A DNA stretch of 64,000 bases from assembly GCA_041738345.1 (NCBI GenBank), contig JBGSPX010000031.1:1-64000 (forward strand), written 5' to 3'. This document shows positions 24,425 through 33,661 of this stretch, piece by piece (positions within the stretch are counted from its first letter, which is position 1; every line of letters begins with the position of its first letter). A program made the position numbers and the translations under genes. Below the pieces are notes generated by a model. The model saw only the letters and a list, made by a program, of their open reading frames with translations, ran no database searches and was not told where the DNA came from. The DNA is from Proteocatella sp041738345 (GTDB lineage Bacteria > Bacillota > Clostridia > Peptostreptococcales > Filifactoraceae).

Positions 24425-25389
24425 TGTTTGATTTCGGTTTTTTATTTATGTTTTTAATAATTCTACTGCTTATAGTAGCATTTTTTAGATTTATACCAGT
24501 GGGGCTTTGGATTACTGCAATATTTTCAGGTGTAAAGATATCTATACTTACACTAGTTGGAATGAATATAAGAAGAGTTAAACCTTCTAATATAGTTAAT
24601 CCGATGATAAAAGCGACTAAAGCAGGACTTGACTTAACAATCGATAAATTAGAAGCACACTACCTTGCCGGTGGAGATGTTAATATGGTAGTAAATGCAC
24701 TTATTGCAGCACAAAGGGCAAATATAATGCTTGAATTTGAACAAGCTGCAGCAATAGACCTTGCGGGAAGAGACGTGCTAGAGGCGGTTAAAGTATCCGT
24801 AAACCCTAAAGTTATAGAAACACCAATTATCTCAGCAGTAGCAAAAGATGGAATAGAAGTTAAAGTAAAAGCTAGAGTAACTGTTAGAGCAAATATAGAG
24901 CGTTTAGTTGGAGGAGCAGGAGAAGAAACTATAATTGCCAGAGTTGGTGAAGGGGTAGTTACTACGGTAGGTAGTGCAGAACAACATAAGGATGTGCTTG
25001 AAAATCCAGACAGAATATCAAAAGTAGTTTTATCGAAAGGTCTAGATTCAGGAACTGCATTTGAGATATTATCTATAGATATAGCGGATATAGATATCGG
25101 AAGAAATATAGGTGCACAGCTTCAAACAGATCAAGCCGAAGCGGATAAGAAAATTGCACAGGCAAAAGCTGAAGAAAAAAGAGCTATGGCGATAGCGCAG
25201 GAACAAGAAATGAAAGCGCTTGTTGTGGAGATGCAAGCTAAGCTTGTAGAAGCAGAATCTAAGATACCTCAAGCAATTGCAAATGCATTTGAAAATGGAA
25301 ACCTTGGAATTATGGACTACTACAATATGAAGAATATAATGGCAGACACAAAAATGAGAGAGAGCATATCAGGAACTGAAGAAAAATAA
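24424..25389 (+). CDS. floA: Flotillin-like protein FloA
   Basis: A 321-residue membrane-raft scaffold of the UPF0365/YqfA family. An N-terminal hydrophobic hairpin (LFMFLIILLLIVAFFRFIPVG) anchors it to the inner leaflet. An SPFH-type domain follows (AVAKDGIEVKVKARVTVRAN, RVGEGVVTTVGSA) and then an Ala/Glu/Lys-rich coiled coil (ADKKIAQAKAEEKRAMAIAQ) for oligomerisation. It is translationally coupled to nfeD and followed at 12 bp by an uncharacterised anchored protein. Confidence 0.95.
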   Translation: MFDFGFLFMFLIILLLIVAFFRFIPVGLWITAIFSGVKISILTLVGMNIRRVKPSNIVNPMIKATKAGLDLTIDKLEAHYLAGGDVNMVVNALIAAQRANIMLEFEQAAAIDLAGRDVLEAVKVSVNPKVIETPIISAVAKDGIEVKVKARVTVRANIERLVGGAGEETIIARVGEGVVTTVGSAEQHKDVLENPDRISKVVLSKGLDSGTAFEILSIDIADIDIGRNIGAQLQTDQAEADKKIAQAKAEEKRAMAIAQEQEMKALVVEMQAKLVEAESKIPQAIANAFENGNLGIMDYYNMKNIMADTKMRESISGTEEK

Positions 25390-25401
25390 GAAGGTGAATA
25401 A

Positions 25402-25848
25402 ATGGATATATTAATATTTATTGCTATATTTTATGCTTTACCTCAGATATTTAAAAAAATCAATGAAAATAACAAGACTAAAAGTGGATTTAATTTTGAG
25501 GATATCGATACGATAAAAAGAGAATTAGCTAAGCTTAAAACAAGTGCAGAGGCTAAAATTAAAGATACTAAACCTAAATCATCTAATATAAAAATAGAAA
25601 AAGCTGAAGTAGTTCAAAATGAGACAATCAATTCAGAAGAAACTATACCTAAAAAAATCAGCGAATTCCATAAAAAGGAAGCAGCTGCGTATAATTTAGA
25701 TGAAAAGCATATGGAAAATTCAAATAAGAACAAAGTGAAAGTTAAGGAAAAAATTAATTTAGAGCTGAATGATAAAAAAGAATTGAGACGAGCTATAGTT
25801 ATGAGTGAAGTACTAGGAAAACCTAGAGCGCTTAAAAAATTCTTATAG
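25402..25848 (+). CDS. Uncharacterised membrane-anchored protein downstream of floA
   Basis: Not recognised as a named family. This 148-residue protein has one N-terminal hydrophobic helix (MDILIFIAIFYALPQIFKKI) and a long, charged, probably disordered Lys/Glu-rich middle. It ends in a compact motif, RRAIVMSEVLGKPRALKKFL. Similar short tails of the form 'aiv-SEiLgkPrAl' are seen at the end of other uncharacterised Firmicute proteins, from memory. Co-transcription with nfeD-floA suggests a raft-associated partner. It is larger than B. subtilis YqfB and not obviously related. A strong terminator follows. Confidence 0.7.
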   Translation: MDILIFIAIFYALPQIFKKINENNKTKSGFNFEDIDTIKRELAKLKTSAEAKIKDTKPKSSNIKIEKAEVVQNETINSEETIPKKISEFHKKEAAAYNLDEKHMENSNKNKVKVKEKINLELNDKKELRRAIVMSEVLGKPRALKKFL

Positions 25849-25854
25849 AAACAC

Positions 25855-25883
25855 AAAAAAGAGGGTTTAAAACCCTCTTTTTT
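25855..25883 (+). terminator. Terminator of the nfeD-floA operon
   Basis: Aaaaaagagggttt (25855-25868) pairs with aaccctctttttt (25871-25883), a compact stem with a T-run. Confidence 0.9.
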
Positions 25884-26018
25884 GATCTGTTGAATTAATC
25901 TATACTAAGTTACTTTATAATATTCTAATTATAAAAAGCTATGTAAAAATTTTAAAACAAATTTTCGAAGCCTAAAACTTTCGGTATACATTAAAAGAAT
26001 CAGATAAATACTGACAAA

Positions 26019-26219
26019 TTAGATTCTAGTTACGTTAGCAGCTTGAGGTCCTCTAGCGCCTTGTACTATTTCAAATTCTACGTTTTGTCCTTCTTCTAAA
26101 GTTTTGAATCCGTCTGTTTGGATTGAAGAGAAGTGTACAAATACATCATTTTCTCCTTCTACAGATATAAATCCAAATCCTTTTTCAGCGTTAAACCATT
26201 TTACGATACCTTGTTTCAT
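26019..26219 (-). CDS. Cold-shock protein (CspA family)
   Basis: A 66-residue single cold-shock domain (OB fold) that binds single-stranded RNA and DNA as an RNA chaperone. RNP1 (KGFGFISV, about 13-20) and RNP2 (VFVHFSSI) are both intact, and KQGIVKWFNAEKGFGFI is the standard opening. It is transcribed alone on the minus strand from a promoter at 26278-26306, with a short leader of about 50 bases. Confidence 0.96.
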   Translation of the reverse strand: MKQGIVKWFNAEKGFGFISVEGENDVFVHFSSIQTDGFKTLEEGQNVEFEIVQGARGPQAANVTRI

Positions 26220-26277
26220 TTCGTGTCCTCCAAAAATCTATTAAAAATTAAAATTTAGTAGAATATCTACTTCCTTT

Positions 26278-26306
26278 ATGATAACATGGATAAGACATAA
26301 TGTCAA
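26278..26306 (-). promoter_or_regulatory. Promoter of the cold-shock gene
   Basis: On the minus strand TTGACA (26306-26301), a 17-bp spacer and TATCAT (26283-26278) precede the csp start by about 60 bases. Confidence 0.7.
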
Positions 26307-26433
26307 TGGCTTTAAGATATTTAAAATACTTGATATGTTAATGCTTTAAGCCGATAATGATAATTAAAAATAATGTATATAATTAAGTATTAATATATCG
26401 AAAATATGAATTGAATTAAATAGGAGTTTAAAT

Positions 26434-27228
26434 GTGAAAGCTTATAGTGAAAAAATAAAAATATATTTACCAATATCAAATAATTTATTTTCTTATGAAA
26501 AAAGATGGTGTAAAGATATTGTGGTTCCAAAACTAAAAGAAGGCTGTCTAAATGATATTAAAGAATCAAATTGCGCTGCATTTATAGAACTTGATGAAAA
26601 TGATATTGAAAATAAATGTTTGGGATTAGAACATTTTATAAAACTCAAAGATAAAGAAGTATATATATTTGATAATCATAATCACTCATTTTATTTCTCC
26701 TATGAATTATTTTTAAGAACTAATAAAAAATATGATTTTATTCATATAGATCAACATAAAGATCTTAGAAGTCCTAATGTTTCGTTTGATGAATATAAAG
26801 AAGTTTTGAATAGTAATAATAAAATTTTAAAATCTGAATTTGAAAAGCTTAATTTAGATTACAAGGATTATAGCTATAAAAATGAAATAGAACTTGAAAA
26901 TCTTATAGCTTATTTATATACGAATACACAACTAAATGTAGGTGATTTTATAAAACCCTTGATGGATGTAGGCGTTATAAATGAATTTTACTGTATAGAT
27001 TCACTTTATAAAATTGAAGAATTTAATAATTATGATTATGAAAGAGATTATATATTAGATTTAGATTTAGATTTTTTTTCAAAAGATATGGATTATATAA
27101 AATATGATCAAAAATTGGCACTTATAAAGACTGCTATAAAAAATGCAAAACTTGTATTAATAGCAACTAGTCCTTATTTTATAGAATTTGATAGATGTAT
27201 AGCAGTTCTAGCTAAAATATTTGAATAA
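26434..27228 (+). CDS. UPF0489 family protein (arginase-like fold suggested)
   Basis: A 264-residue protein matching UPF0489 (PF12640; the eukaryotic C5orf22 family) by motifs from memory. It has VYIFDNHNHSFYF near residue 76, FIHIDQHKDLRSP near 103 and YILDLDLDFFSKD near 209. The ordered DNHNH, DQHKD and DLDLD clusters look like the metal-binding segments of ureohydrolase/histone-deacetylase folds, so a hydrolase is a reasonable guess; no substrate is known. It starts at GTG 26434 behind taggag. The gene stands alone between the cold-shock gene and tig, with unusually A+T-rich, Asn-rich coding. Confidence 0.7.
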   Translation: MKAYSEKIKIYLPISNNLFSYEKRWCKDIVVPKLKEGCLNDIKESNCAAFIELDENDIENKCLGLEHFIKLKDKEVYIFDNHNHSFYFSYELFLRTNKKYDFIHIDQHKDLRSPNVSFDEYKEVLNSNNKILKSEFEKLNLDYKDYSYKNEIELENLIAYLYTNTQLNVGDFIKPLMDVGVINEFYCIDSLYKIEEFNNYDYERDYILDLDLDFFSKDMDYIKYDQKLALIKTAIKNAKLVLIATSPYFIEFDRCIAVLAKIFE

Positions 27229-27324
27229 TAACTTTTAAAAATATAGAGCATGTGATATAATGTAAAAGTTGAATTATATTTAAAACAAGAAAATAAAATT
27301 ATTAATATATATTTAGGAGGAAAA

Positions 27325-28608
27325 ATGAACCAGATTTTAAAACAAGAAAATAATGTAGTTACACTGAAAATAACAGTAGGAAGCGATGCTTTTGAGGCAG
27401 CTTGTCAAAAGGCATATAATCAGAACAAATCAAAATTCAATATTCCGGGATTTAGAAAAGGTAAAGCTACAAGAGCGGTAATTGAAAAAATGTATGGAGA
27501 AGGTGTTTTCTTTGAAGATGCTATCGATGTAGTATTTCCAGAAAACTATAAAAAAGCTGTAGAAGAGCTAAATCTTGATGTAATAGATAGACCATCTCTT
27601 GATGTAGAAGAAATCGGAAAAGGAAAAGACTTAGTAATGGTAGTTACTGTTGAAGTAAAGCCAGAAGTAAAGCTAGGTGAATATAAAGGCTTAGAAGTTA
27701 AAAAAATAGAATCAGAAGTAACAGAAGAAGATGTTGATGCTGAATTAAAGCAAATGCAAGAGCAAAATGCTAGACTTATAGCAGTAGAAGATAGAGCAAT
27801 AATAGCACAAGACAATATATCTTTAGATTTCTGTGGAAGCGTTGATGGAGTTGAATTTCCAGGCGGAAAAGCTGAAAATTATAGCTTAGTAGTAGGTTCT
27901 AATACTTTTATACCAGGTTTTGAAGACCAACTTTTGGGTATGAAAATAGGAGAAGAAAAAGACGTTACAGTAACTTTCCCAGAAGATTACAATTCAGACG
28001 AGCTAAAAGGCAAAGAAGCTGTATTTGCAGTTAAAATTAACGAAATAAAAGAAAAACAACTTCCAGCTATAGACGATGAGTTTGTAAAAGATACTACTGA
28101 ATTCGATACATTAGAAGAACTTAAATCAGATATAAAAGTAAAACTTGCAGATAAAAAGAAAAAATATGCAGAAGATACAATGAAAAATGAACTTGTTGAA
28201 AAACTTGCTGAAAAAATGGAAGTTGAAATTCCAGAAGCGATGATTAAAAGTGAAATAGAAAATATGATGAAAGATTTCGAATACAACCTAAGCTACCAAG
28301 GAATGGATCTAAAAACATACTTCCAGTATACAGGCACAAATAAAGAAATGCTTGCAGAGCAAATGAAAGAAGATGCTAAGAAGAGAGTAGAAATAAGCTT
28401 AGCGGTAGAGGCTGTATCAAAAGCAGAAAATATAGAAGCTACAGATGCAGATCTTGAAACAGAATATGTAAAAATGGCTGAAATATACAAAATAGAAGTT
28501 GATAAAGTAAAAGAAATTTTCCATAACTCACAAGAAACAGGAATAAAAAGTACAATAGTAGCTAGAAAAACTGTAGATTTACTATTAGAAAGCGCAAAAC
28601 TAGTATAG
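27325..28608 (+). CDS. tig: Trigger factor (ribosome-associated chaperone)
   Basis: A 427-residue peptidyl-prolyl isomerase/chaperone at the ribosome exit tunnel. The N-terminal ribosome-binding domain carries the signature NIPGFRKGKATRAVIEKMYG (about 38-57). The FKBP domain (DNISLDFCGSVDGVEFPGG to AVFAVKINEIKEK) is at about 155-245, and the C-terminal helical arms complete it. The length is standard. It heads the conserved tig-clpP-clpX-lon cluster, with ggagg before ATG 27325 and a hairpin after the stop. Confidence 0.97.
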   Translation: MNQILKQENNVVTLKITVGSDAFEAACQKAYNQNKSKFNIPGFRKGKATRAVIEKMYGEGVFFEDAIDVVFPENYKKAVEELNLDVIDRPSLDVEEIGKGKDLVMVVTVEVKPEVKLGEYKGLEVKKIESEVTEEDVDAELKQMQEQNARLIAVEDRAIIAQDNISLDFCGSVDGVEFPGGKAENYSLVVGSNTFIPGFEDQLLGMKIGEEKDVTVTFPEDYNSDELKGKEAVFAVKINEIKEKQLPAIDDEFVKDTTEFDTLEELKSDIKVKLADKKKKYAEDTMKNELVEKLAEKMEVEIPEAMIKSEIENMMKDFEYNLSYQGMDLKTYFQYTGTNKEMLAEQMKEDAKKRVEISLAVEAVSKAENIEATDADLETEYVKMAEIYKIEVDKVKEIFHNSQETGIKSTIVARKTVDLLLESAKLV

Positions 28609-28616
28609 AAAAATTT

Positions 28617-28650
28617 TCAAAATACAGTAGCTCTTGCTACTGTATTTTGA
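28617..28650 (+). terminator. Hairpin (attenuator or terminator) between tig and clpP
   Basis: Tcaaaatacagtag (28617-28630) and ctactgtattttga (28637-28650) form a perfect 14-bp stem with a 6-base loop. The T-run is only inside the stem, so it may be a weak terminator or an mRNA-end stabiliser. Confidence 0.65.
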
Positions 28651-28682
28651 ATAATTAACGAAAAACAAGAGGAGGGAAATTT

Positions 28683-29267
28683 ATGTCTTATGTACCAGTG
28701 GTAGTCGAACAAACAGGAAGAGGCGAAAGAAGTTATGACATATACTCAAGACTTCTAAAAGACAGGATAATATTTTTAAGTGATGAAGTAAATGATGTTA
28801 CGGCATCTTTGGTTGTAGCACAAATGCTTTTTTTAGAAGCGGAAGATCCAGATAAAGATATATTTTTATATATAAACAGTCCAGGTGGATCGATAACGTC
28901 AGGTATGGCAATATATGATACTATGCAATATATAAAACCTGATGTTTCAACGATATGTATAGGAATGGCAGCTTCTATGGGAGCGTTTTTACTAAATGCG
29001 GGGGCAAAGGGAAAAAGATTTGCACTTCCAAATGCAGAAATAATGATTCATCAACCTAGTGGTGGAGCCAGAGGACAAGCTTCAGATATAAAAATTCAAG
29101 CTGAAAGAATTCTTAAAATGAGAGAAAGTTTGAATAAAATATTATCAGAAAGAACTGGACAATCGATAGAAGTAATAGAAAAAGATACAGAAAGAGATAC
29201 TTTTATGTCATCGTATGAAGCGGTAGAATATGGATTGATTGATAAAGTGTTTGAAAAAAGGCCATAA
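28683..29267 (+). CDS. clpP: ATP-dependent Clp protease proteolytic subunit
   Basis: A 194-residue serine peptidase that forms the 14-mer chamber with ClpX or ClpC. The catalytic triad is exactly placed: S98 in GMAASMGAF, H123 in MIHQPSGG and D172 in ERDTFM. The start MSYVPVVVEQTGRGERSYDI includes the usual short propeptide. It is followed after 14 bp by clpX. No CtsR heptad repeat was seen upstream. Confidence 0.98.
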   Translation: MSYVPVVVEQTGRGERSYDIYSRLLKDRIIFLSDEVNDVTASLVVAQMLFLEAEDPDKDIFLYINSPGGSITSGMAIYDTMQYIKPDVSTICIGMAASMGAFLLNAGAKGKRFALPNAEIMIHQPSGGARGQASDIKIQAERILKMRESLNKILSERTGQSIEVIEKDTERDTFMSSYEAVEYGLIDKVFEKRP

Positions 29268-29281
29268 AAAAGGAGAAAAAA

Positions 29282-30547
29282 ATGAAATCAAATGACGATA
29301 GATCATCAGTTAAATGTTCATTTTGCGGAAAAACACAAGATCAAGTAAAAAGACTTGTAGCAGGTCCAAATGATATTTATATATGCAATGAATGCATAAA
29401 GTTGTGTGAGTCAATAATAAGCGAAGAGATAAAAATAGAAGAAGTAAATGATTTTTCTGAGCTTCCAAAACCACATGAGATAAAAAAAATATTGGATGAA
29501 TATGTTATAGGGCAAAATGAAGCGAAAAGAACACTTTCTGTAGCAGTCTATAATCACTATAAAAGAATAAATTCAACAAACGCACCTGGTGATGTAGAAC
29601 TTCAAAAGAGTAATGTACTTTTACTAGGACCTACAGGGTCAGGAAAGACACTTTTAGCACAGACTTTAGCTAAAATACTAAATGTGCCATTTGCTATAGC
29701 GGATGCAACTGCACTTACAGAAGCAGGCTATGTAGGAGAAGATGTTGAAAATATACTTTTAAAGCTAATACAATCAGCAAATTATGATGTTGAAAAAGCA
29801 CAAAAAGGTATAATTTATATAGACGAGATAGACAAGATTGCTAGAAAATCAGAAAATACATCTATAACAAGAGATGTTTCAGGAGAAGGTGTTCAGCAAG
29901 CACTTCTTAAAATAATAGAATCGACAAAAGCAAATGTTCCGCCACAAGGTGGAAGAAAACATCCGCATCAAGAATTTATCCAAATAGATACCACTAATAT
30001 ATTATTTATACTAGGGGGAGCTTTTGATGGAATGGAAGAGATTATAAAACGAAGAATGGGCGACAAAACTCTTGGATTTGGAGCTAAAATATCTTCAAAT
30101 AAAGAGATTGAAAACAGTGCTATACTTGAAAAGATAGAAACACAAGATCTTATAAAATACGGTATAATTCCGGAGTTTGTAAGCCGTGTACCTATACTAG
30201 TTTCATTAAAGCAACTTGATGAAGATGCCTTGATAAAAATTCTTAAAGAACCTAAAAATGCGTTAGTTAAACAGTATATACGTCTTTTTGAAATGGATGG
30301 CGTAGAACTTGAAATTGAAGATGATGCTTTAGTGTCAGTTGCATCAAGAGCACTTCAAAGAAAAACTGGGGCTAGAGGGTTAAGAAGTATTCTTGAAAAA
30401 GTAATGCTGGATGTAATGTTTGAGACACCGTCTAGAAAAGATATAAAGAAAGTTATAGTTACAAAAGCGTGCATAGAAAATGGAGAACCACCTACAATGA
30501 TTACTGAAGATGGTCAGCTTTTAGAACTCAACTCAGAAACAGCTTAA
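29282..30547 (+). CDS. clpX: ATP-dependent Clp protease ATP-binding subunit ClpX
   Basis: A 421-residue AAA+ unfoldase. The N-terminal zinc-binding domain has C12, C15, C35 and C38. Walker A is GPTGSGKT (about 117), the pore loop is GYVGEDVE, and Walker B is GIIYIDEIDKIA. RDVSGEGVQQALLKIIE is present, and the ClpP-docking IGF-type loop appears as TLGFGA. It forms an operon with clpP and ends before a terminator. Confidence 0.98.
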   Translation: MKSNDDRSSVKCSFCGKTQDQVKRLVAGPNDIYICNECIKLCESIISEEIKIEEVNDFSELPKPHEIKKILDEYVIGQNEAKRTLSVAVYNHYKRINSTNAPGDVELQKSNVLLLGPTGSGKTLLAQTLAKILNVPFAIADATALTEAGYVGEDVENILLKLIQSANYDVEKAQKGIIYIDEIDKIARKSENTSITRDVSGEGVQQALLKIIESTKANVPPQGGRKHPHQEFIQIDTTNILFILGGAFDGMEEIIKRRMGDKTLGFGAKISSNKEIENSAILEKIETQDLIKYGIIPEFVSRVPILVSLKQLDEDALIKILKEPKNALVKQYIRLFEMDGVELEIEDDALVSVASRALQRKTGARGLRSILEKVMLDVMFETPSRKDIKKVIVTKACIENGEPPTMITEDGQLLELNSETA

Positions 30548-30561
30548 AATTAAAATATGTA

Positions 30562-30602
30562 AAATATAAACCTGAATTTTATATGAAGGTTTATATTTTT
30601 TT
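30562..30602 (+). terminator. Terminator after clpX
   Basis: Aaatataaacct (30562-30573) pairs with aggtttatattt (30587-30598), followed by T. Confidence 0.85.
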
Positions 30603-30621
30603 TAAAATTTCTTTAAAGTTC

Positions 30622-30650
30622 TTGATAGTAATAGAGTTATAATCTATAAT
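30622..30650 (+). promoter_or_regulatory. Promoter of lon
   Basis: TTGATA (30622-30627), a 17-bp spacer and TATAAT (30645-30650) lie 31 bases before the lon start. No HrcA CIRCE or CtsR element was recognised. Confidence 0.7.
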
Positions 30651-30681
30651 TATACAGAGGAAATAGAGAAAGGAAAAAGTT

Positions 30682-33021
30682 ATGGCAGCGAGAAGAAAAA
30701 AAGAAATATATAAATTACCGATTTTACCTCTAAGAGGATTAGCAATATTTCCATCTACTATAACGCATTTTGAAGTTGCAAGAGAGAAGTCTATAAAAGC
30801 ACTTGAGGAAGCAATGGAGAATGAACAGATTATATTTCTAACTACTCAAAAAAATGTTGATATAGAACTTCCTGTAGAAGACGATTTTTATAAATACGGA
30901 ACTATATGTAAAATAAAACAAATGCTTAAAATTCCAGGCAGTAATGTTAGAGTTTTAGTAGAAGGTTTAAGTCGAGGGAAAATATCCAAAATAGATGCAA
31001 GTGAGCCTTTTTTTATAGGAGATATAGAAGGGGTGAATGACAGGGTAATAAGAAGCGAGAAAAAAGTATTTGCATTAATGGATATGATTTTTGAGGCTTT
31101 TGATGAATTGATGAAAGAAACTGGGAAAAATTCTCAAGTGATTTTTGAACAGCTTACAGATTTAGAACAACCTTCTGTGTTTGCGGATACTGTAGCAAGT
31201 TATATAACACTAAAACCTGAGTTACTTCAAAGCTTAATAGAACAAGTAGATGTTGAAAAAAGGCTTCAGGCTATATATTTAGCTATAAAAGAGGAACTAG
31301 AAACTGTAGAAATAAGAAAAAAGGTTGATAAGAGAGTAAAAAATCAAGTATCGAAAATTCAAAAAGATTATTATCTTAGAGAACAGATAAAGGCAATACA
31401 AAAAGAATTAGGTGAGGACGACAACATCTTAGAAGATATTGAAAGCTTCAAAGAGAGATTAAAGAAATTAGAACTTTCAGATACGATTACAAAGAAAATT
31501 GAAAAAGAAATAGACAGACTTTCTAGAATGAATTCTGCATCTTCTGATTATAGCGTTACAAGAAATTATATAGAAACGATATTAGATTTACCTTGGAGAG
31601 AATTTACAGTTGATAATAAAGACTTAAACAAGTCTATCGAAGTGTTAGAAGAAGATCATTATGGTCTAGAAAAGGTAAAGGAAAGAATTATAGAATTTTT
31701 GGCGATTAGACAGCTTAGCGATAAAATGAAAGCTCCGATAATATGTTTAGTTGGACCTCCAGGAGTTGGAAAAACTTCAATTGCAAAATCTCTAGCAAAA
31801 GCTATGGATAGAAAATTTGTGAGAATTTCATTAGGTGGACTTAGAGATGAGGCTGAAATAAGAGGCCATAGAAGAACTTATGTAGGCGCGATTCCAGGAA
31901 GAATAATAAATTCAATAAAAGATATAAAAGTTGCTAATCCAGTATTTTTATTTGACGAAATAGACAAAATGGCATCTGATTTTAGGGGAGATCCAGCTTC
32001 AGCACTTTTAGAAGTGCTTGACCCTGAACAGAATAAAGATTTTGTAGACCACTATTTAGAAGTCCCTTTTGATTTATCTAAAGTTATGTTTATAACTACG
32101 GCAAATTCATTGTCAACTATACCAGGACCGCTTTTAGACAGAATGGAAGTTATTGAAATTTCAGGATATACAGAACTTGAAAAACTAGAAATTTCTAAAA
32201 AATACCTTATAAAGAAACAATTAGAAGAGAATGGCTTAGCTGAAGAGTTTATAAAATTAGATGATGAATCTATAAAATTCTTAATAAATAGCTATACAAG
32301 AGAATCTGGAGTAAGAAAACTTGAAAGACAAATTGGAAAAATTTGTAGAAAAGTAGCCGTTCAAAAAGTAAAAAATCCAGAACTATCCGCATTAGAACTT
32401 ACTAAAAATGACATAAAAACATATTTAGGTAAGGAACTTGTAAAAAGAGATATGGTTTCACAAGGTAGTAAAATTGGTGAAGTCACAGGTATGGCTTGGA
32501 CTCAAGTTGGTGGAGAAACTTTAAATATAGAAGTTTCTGTTATGGATGGTAATGGAAAAATTGAACTTACAGGAAAGCTTGGAGATGTTATGAAAGAATC
32601 AGCAAGAGCTGGTATAACATATATAAGAACAATTGCTAAAGATTATGAAATATCACCAGATTTCTACTCTAAAAAGGATATTCATATCCATATTCCAGAA
32701 GGTGCAATTCCAAAAGATGGTCCTTCAGCGGGAATAACTATGGTTACAGCTGTTCTTTCTGCGCTTTCAAATATTCCAGTAAAATCCAATATAGCTATGA
32801 CTGGAGAAATTACACTTCGCGGTAAAGTTTTAGCAGTAGGAGGAATTAAGGAAAAAGTACTTGCTGCTTTTAGAGCAGGTGTAGATACCATTATAATGCC
32901 TAAGGACTGTGAAGCAGATTATGAAGAAATACCAGAAGAAGTAAAATCTAAAATGAAATTTCACTTTGTTACACACATGAATGAAGTTTTAGAACTTGCT
33001 TTAGACAGAGGAGAAAAATGA
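30682..33021 (+). CDS. lon: ATP-dependent Lon protease
   Basis: A 779-residue LonA. It has an N-terminal substrate-binding domain (LPILPLRGLAIFPSTITHFE), a coiled linker, and an AAA+ domain with GPPGVGKT at 358 and VFLFDEIDKM. The C-terminal peptidase domain has the Ser-Lys dyad S682 (PKDGPSAGI) and K725 (GGIKEKVLAA). The 43-residue spacing equals that of E. coli Lon. It degrades misfolded and regulatory proteins in the cytoplasm. Its stop overlaps the engB start (ATGA). Confidence 0.98.
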   Translation: MAARRKKEIYKLPILPLRGLAIFPSTITHFEVAREKSIKALEEAMENEQIIFLTTQKNVDIELPVEDDFYKYGTICKIKQMLKIPGSNVRVLVEGLSRGKISKIDASEPFFIGDIEGVNDRVIRSEKKVFALMDMIFEAFDELMKETGKNSQVIFEQLTDLEQPSVFADTVASYITLKPELLQSLIEQVDVEKRLQAIYLAIKEELETVEIRKKVDKRVKNQVSKIQKDYYLREQIKAIQKELGEDDNILEDIESFKERLKKLELSDTITKKIEKEIDRLSRMNSASSDYSVTRNYIETILDLPWREFTVDNKDLNKSIEVLEEDHYGLEKVKERIIEFLAIRQLSDKMKAPIICLVGPPGVGKTSIAKSLAKAMDRKFVRISLGGLRDEAEIRGHRRTYVGAIPGRIINSIKDIKVANPVFLFDEIDKMASDFRGDPASALLEVLDPEQNKDFVDHYLEVPFDLSKVMFITTANSLSTIPGPLLDRMEVIEISGYTELEKLEISKKYLIKKQLEENGLAEEFIKLDDESIKFLINSYTRESGVRKLERQIGKICRKVAVQKVKNPELSALELTKNDIKTYLGKELVKRDMVSQGSKIGEVTGMAWTQVGGETLNIEVSVMDGNGKIELTGKLGDVMKESARAGITYIRTIAKDYEISPDFYSKKDIHIHIPEGAIPKDGPSAGITMVTAVLSALSNIPVKSNIAMTGEITLRGKVLAVGGIKEKVLAAFRAGVDTIIMPKDCEADYEEIPEEVKSKMKFHFVTHMNEVLELALDRGEK

Positions 33022-33623
33022 AAATAAGAGATATTCAAATGAATATGAGTGCTGTAAAAAAAGAACAGTACCCAGATGATGGCCTTCCACAAATTGCGTT
33101 TGTAGGACGCTCTAATGTAGGAAAATCATCATCTATAAATACTTTATTAAATAGAAAAAGAATGGCGAGAGTAAGCCAGACTCCTGGAAAAACTAGAACC
33201 ATAAATTTTTATAAGATAAATAGAGAGTTTTATCTTGTAGATCTTCCAGGATATGGATATGCAAAGCTTTCAAAAGAAGAAAAAGCTTCTTGGGGCAAGG
33301 TTATGGAAGAGTATTTTATAAATTCTAAAAATCTTGTACACGTGTTCATTTTAGTTGACATAAGACATGAACCGAAGGAAGAAGATGTAATGATGATTGA
33401 ATTTGTAAGACATTACGATATACCTGTTTCTATAATTGCGACAAAATCAGATAAGGTAACAAGAAATGATGCTGCGAAATCTAAATTAGCTATTAAAAAG
33501 AAGCTAAATCTTGTAGGGGAACAAATATTTCCTATAAGTGCACTTAAGAAGATAGGTGCAGAAGAGATTTGGGCACATATATTAGAAATATATAAAGAGA
33601 ACGGTTTTGAAATAACTGAGTAA
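33018..33623 (+). CDS. engB: Ribosome-biogenesis GTP-binding protein YsxC/EngB
   Basis: A 201-residue P-loop GTPase needed for 50S assembly. The G1 motif is GRSNVGKSS (about 30-38), G2 TPGKTRTINFY, G3 DLPGYGYAKL, G4 TKSDK and G5 SALKKIG. It overlaps lon by four bases, the classical lon-ysxC pair of Firmicutes. Confidence 0.97.
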   Translation: MKIRDIQMNMSAVKKEQYPDDGLPQIAFVGRSNVGKSSSINTLLNRKRMARVSQTPGKTRTINFYKINREFYLVDLPGYGYAKLSKEEKASWGKVMEEYFINSKNLVHVFILVDIRHEPKEEDVMMIEFVRHYDIPVSIIATKSDKVTRNDAAKSKLAIKKKLNLVGEQIFPISALKKIGAEEIWAHILEIYKENGFEITE

Positions 33624-33661
33624 CGATTATGAAAAGCATATAGCAGAGGGAGGATTTTAAT

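Noticed and set aside
27546..28490. Three Ser/Thr-rich open frames opposite tig
   Set aside because: The Ser/Phe-rich composition is the expected reverse complement of Glu/Lys-rich trigger-factor codons.
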